From: Halopseudomonas salegens
Lineage (GTDB): Bacteria > Pseudomonadota > Gammaproteobacteria > Pseudomonadales > Pseudomonadaceae
Reading direction: 5' to 3'
Assembly: GCF_900105655.1 (NCBI RefSeq)
Contig: NZ_LT629787.1
Span: 2,666,001 to 2,730,000 of the forward strand
DNA length: 64,000 bases
The notes below the pieces were generated by a model that made no database searches, was not told the DNA's origin, and was given only the letters and a program-made list of their open reading frames with translations. Each line of letters starts with the position of its first letter. Position 1 is the stretch's first letter. The translations under genes were made by a program, and so were the position numbers. Of the stretch, positions 62,671 to 64,000 are shown piece after piece.

Positions 62671-64000
62671 ATGGCAGCCCTGACCAACCTGGATGCTCCG
62701 GCTACCCCTCCTGCCAGTGCCCGTATTGTAGGCATTGGCGCCTCGGCCGGCGGCCTTGCACCGCTGGAAGCATTTCTCGCTCAGATCCCGCCGCATAGCC
62801 ACATGGCCTATGTAGTCGTGCAACATCTCGACCCCAACCATAAAGCCATGCTCACTGAAATACTCCAGCGGGTTACCAGCATGCCGGTACGCGAAGCGAC
62901 CCAGGGCATGCCGATTGAGGCTGACTGTGTCTACGTCATTGCACCCAATACCGAACTCAGTGTGGTTGCCGGCATGCTCAACCTCGCCAAGCCCTCGGAG
63001 CCGCGTGGTTTGCGACTGCCGATCAACGTCTTGTTTTCTTCCCTGGCCAGCCATCAGGGCGAACAAGCCATCGGCGTGATCCTCTCCGGCATGGGATCGG
63101 ACGGCACTCTGGGCCTGCAGGCGATCAAGGCCGTGGGCGGCCTCACCGCCGTGCAACAGCCCGATACGGCGCAATCTGACGCCATGCCCTGTAGCGCCAT
63201 CGAGGCCGGCTGTGCGGATATCATTGCGCCACCCGACGAATTGCCGGCCCGCATTTTCGCCTGCCTGAGTCAGGCACCTGACATGAATGATGCCGACGCG
63301 GGGGAACCTGAACCGGAATCCCCCCCCATGCAGCGCATCCTCCGCTTGCTGCAGGAACGCACGCAACACGATTTTTCACTGTACAAGCCAAGTACCCTGA
63401 ACCGCCGTATGGAACGTCGCATGGTGATTCACGATATCGCCAGCCTGTCACTCTATGCCGACTTCCTGCAGCATAATCCCCAGGAACTCGATCTGCTGTT
63501 CAAGGAAGTGCTCATCGGGGTGACCCGTTTTTTCCGCGACAGCAAAGTCTGGCAACAACTGGCGGAAACGACCCTCCCGGATCTATTGGCGCGGCCAGGC
63601 TGCGATCCGCACCTGCGTGCCTGGGTGGTGGGTTGTTCAACCGGTGAAGAGGCCTACTCCCTGGCCATGGTTTTTACCGAGGTCGTGGAAGAGCTGTCAT
63701 CCGCACACCACTTCAGCCTGCAGATTTTTGCCTCTGATCTGAGTCCGGATGCCATTGCCACGGCCCGCCGTGGCGAATACCCGGCGGGCATCAGCGACAG
63801 TGTCTCGCCAGGACGTCTGACGCGTTTTTTCAGCCGGCATAACAACGGCTACAAGATCAACAGCGCAATACGTGACATGGTGCTGTTCGCCCAACAGGAT
63901 GTAGTGCTTGACCCGCCCTTTACCCGACTCGACCTGATCTCCTGTCGCAACCTGCTGATCTATTTCGACCAGAGCCTGCAACGCCGGCTGATTCCCCTGT
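62671..64000 (+). CDS. CheB-CheR fusion chemotaxis-type protein, partial
   Basis: Open to the right edge; 443 codons are present. Residues ~18-200 form a CheB methylesterase domain with the Ser-His-Asp set in GASAGG, VQHLDPNH and GMGSDGT. A CheR methyltransferase follows from about 225: all-alpha N-terminal part (HDFSLYKPSTLNRRMERRM), VGCSTGEEAYSLAM (SAM site), and DLISCRNLLIYFD. Such hybrids usually continue with coiled-coil, PAS and histidine-kinase or GGDEF parts, which are not visible. No receiver domain precedes CheB. Confidence 0.93.
   Translation, partial: MAALTNLDAPATPPASARIVGIGASAGGLAPLEAFLAQIPPHSHMAYVVVQHLDPNHKAMLTEILQRVTSMPVREATQGMPIEADCVYVIAPNTELSVVAGMLNLAKPSEPRGLRLPINVLFSSLASHQGEQAIGVILSGMGSDGTLGLQAIKAVGGLTAVQQPDTAQSDAMPCSAIEAGCADIIAPPDELPARIFACLSQAPDMNDADAGEPEPESPPMQRILRLLQERTQHDFSLYKPSTLNRRMERRMVIHDIASLSLYADFLQHNPQELDLLFKEVLIGVTRFFRDSKVWQQLAETTLPDLLARPGCDPHLRAWVVGCSTGEEAYSLAMVFTEVVEELSSAHHFSLQIFASDLSPDAIATARRGEYPAGISDSVSPGRLTRFFSRHNNGYKINSAIRDMVLFAQQDVVLDPPFTRLDLISCRNLLIYFDQSLQRRLIPL

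Overview
The window looks like a core chromosomal segment of a Pseudomonas-type gammaproteobacterium (Pseudomonas sensu lato; a Halopseudomonas-like lineage is possible but not proven). The reasons are an AlgW-type periplasmic protease, the Pseudomonas order rnpB / rsmI / lpoA / yraN / gmhA / BON lipoprotein / sspBA / petABC / rplM-rpsI / aldo-keto reductase / zapE, a complete division and cell wall (dcw) cluster with pseudomonad proteins, and moderately high GC. No tRNA, rRNA, CRISPR array, prophage or intact insertion sequence was seen.

Region 1 (1-8.1 kb): sulfate activation (cysN partial, cysD), a SpoU-type RNA methyltransferase overlapping a large FAD oxidoreductase, rlmE, a Nif3-like protein divergent from algW, and hisC. 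Region 2 (8.2-12.5 kb): secA, an M23 peptidase and a DUF721/DciA-like gene. Region 3 (12.5-30.3 kb, minus strand): lpxC and the whole dcw cluster, read from mraZ to ftsZ (mraZ rsmH ftsL ftsI murE murF mraY murD ftsW murG murC ddlB ftsQ ftsA ftsZ). Most junctions overlap by a few bases, and a clear sigma70 promoter and a four-repeat MraZ operator lie in front of mraZ.

Region 4 (30.6-40.1 kb): rnpB, then a 9 kb guanidine-assimilation operon. A sigma54 promoter with two upstream NtrC-like sites is followed by a guanidine-I (ykkC) riboswitch, an ABC permease and ATPase, two DUF1989 proteins (carboxyguanidine deiminase subunits, formerly 'urea amidolyase associated'), a 1201-residue biotin-dependent guanidine/urea carboxylase and an allophanate hydrolase. 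Together these should turn guanidine into ammonia and CO2 through carboxyguanidine and allophanate. The periplasmic binding protein expected with the transporter is absent. The riboswitch has a readable translational switch in which the aptamer strand can pair with the Shine-Dalgarno of the first gene. A 130-bp nested palindrome closes the operon.

Region 5 (40.1-52.7 kb): rsmI, lpoA, yraN, gmhA/diaA-like and a BON lipoprotein; sspBA; the cytochrome bc1 operon; ribosomal proteins L13 and S9; an aldo/keto reductase; zapE; an alpha/beta hydrolase. Region 6 (52.9-56.9 kb): yhcB and a four-gene MCE lipid-transport operon (STAS-fused MlaE-like permease, ATPase, MCE protein, lipoprotein).

Region 7 (56.9-64 kb, more accessory): a PAS-GGDEF diguanylate cyclase, a Crp/Fnr-type regulator, an Anbu (bacterial proteasome homologue) operon with an N-formylglutamate-amidohydrolase-like protein and a transglutaminase-like protein lacking the usual histidine, then a PAS protein and a CheB-CheR fusion cut by the window end. 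The most interesting parts are the layered nitrogen and ligand control of the guanidine operon, its predicted expression platform, and the unusual Anbu neighbourhood.
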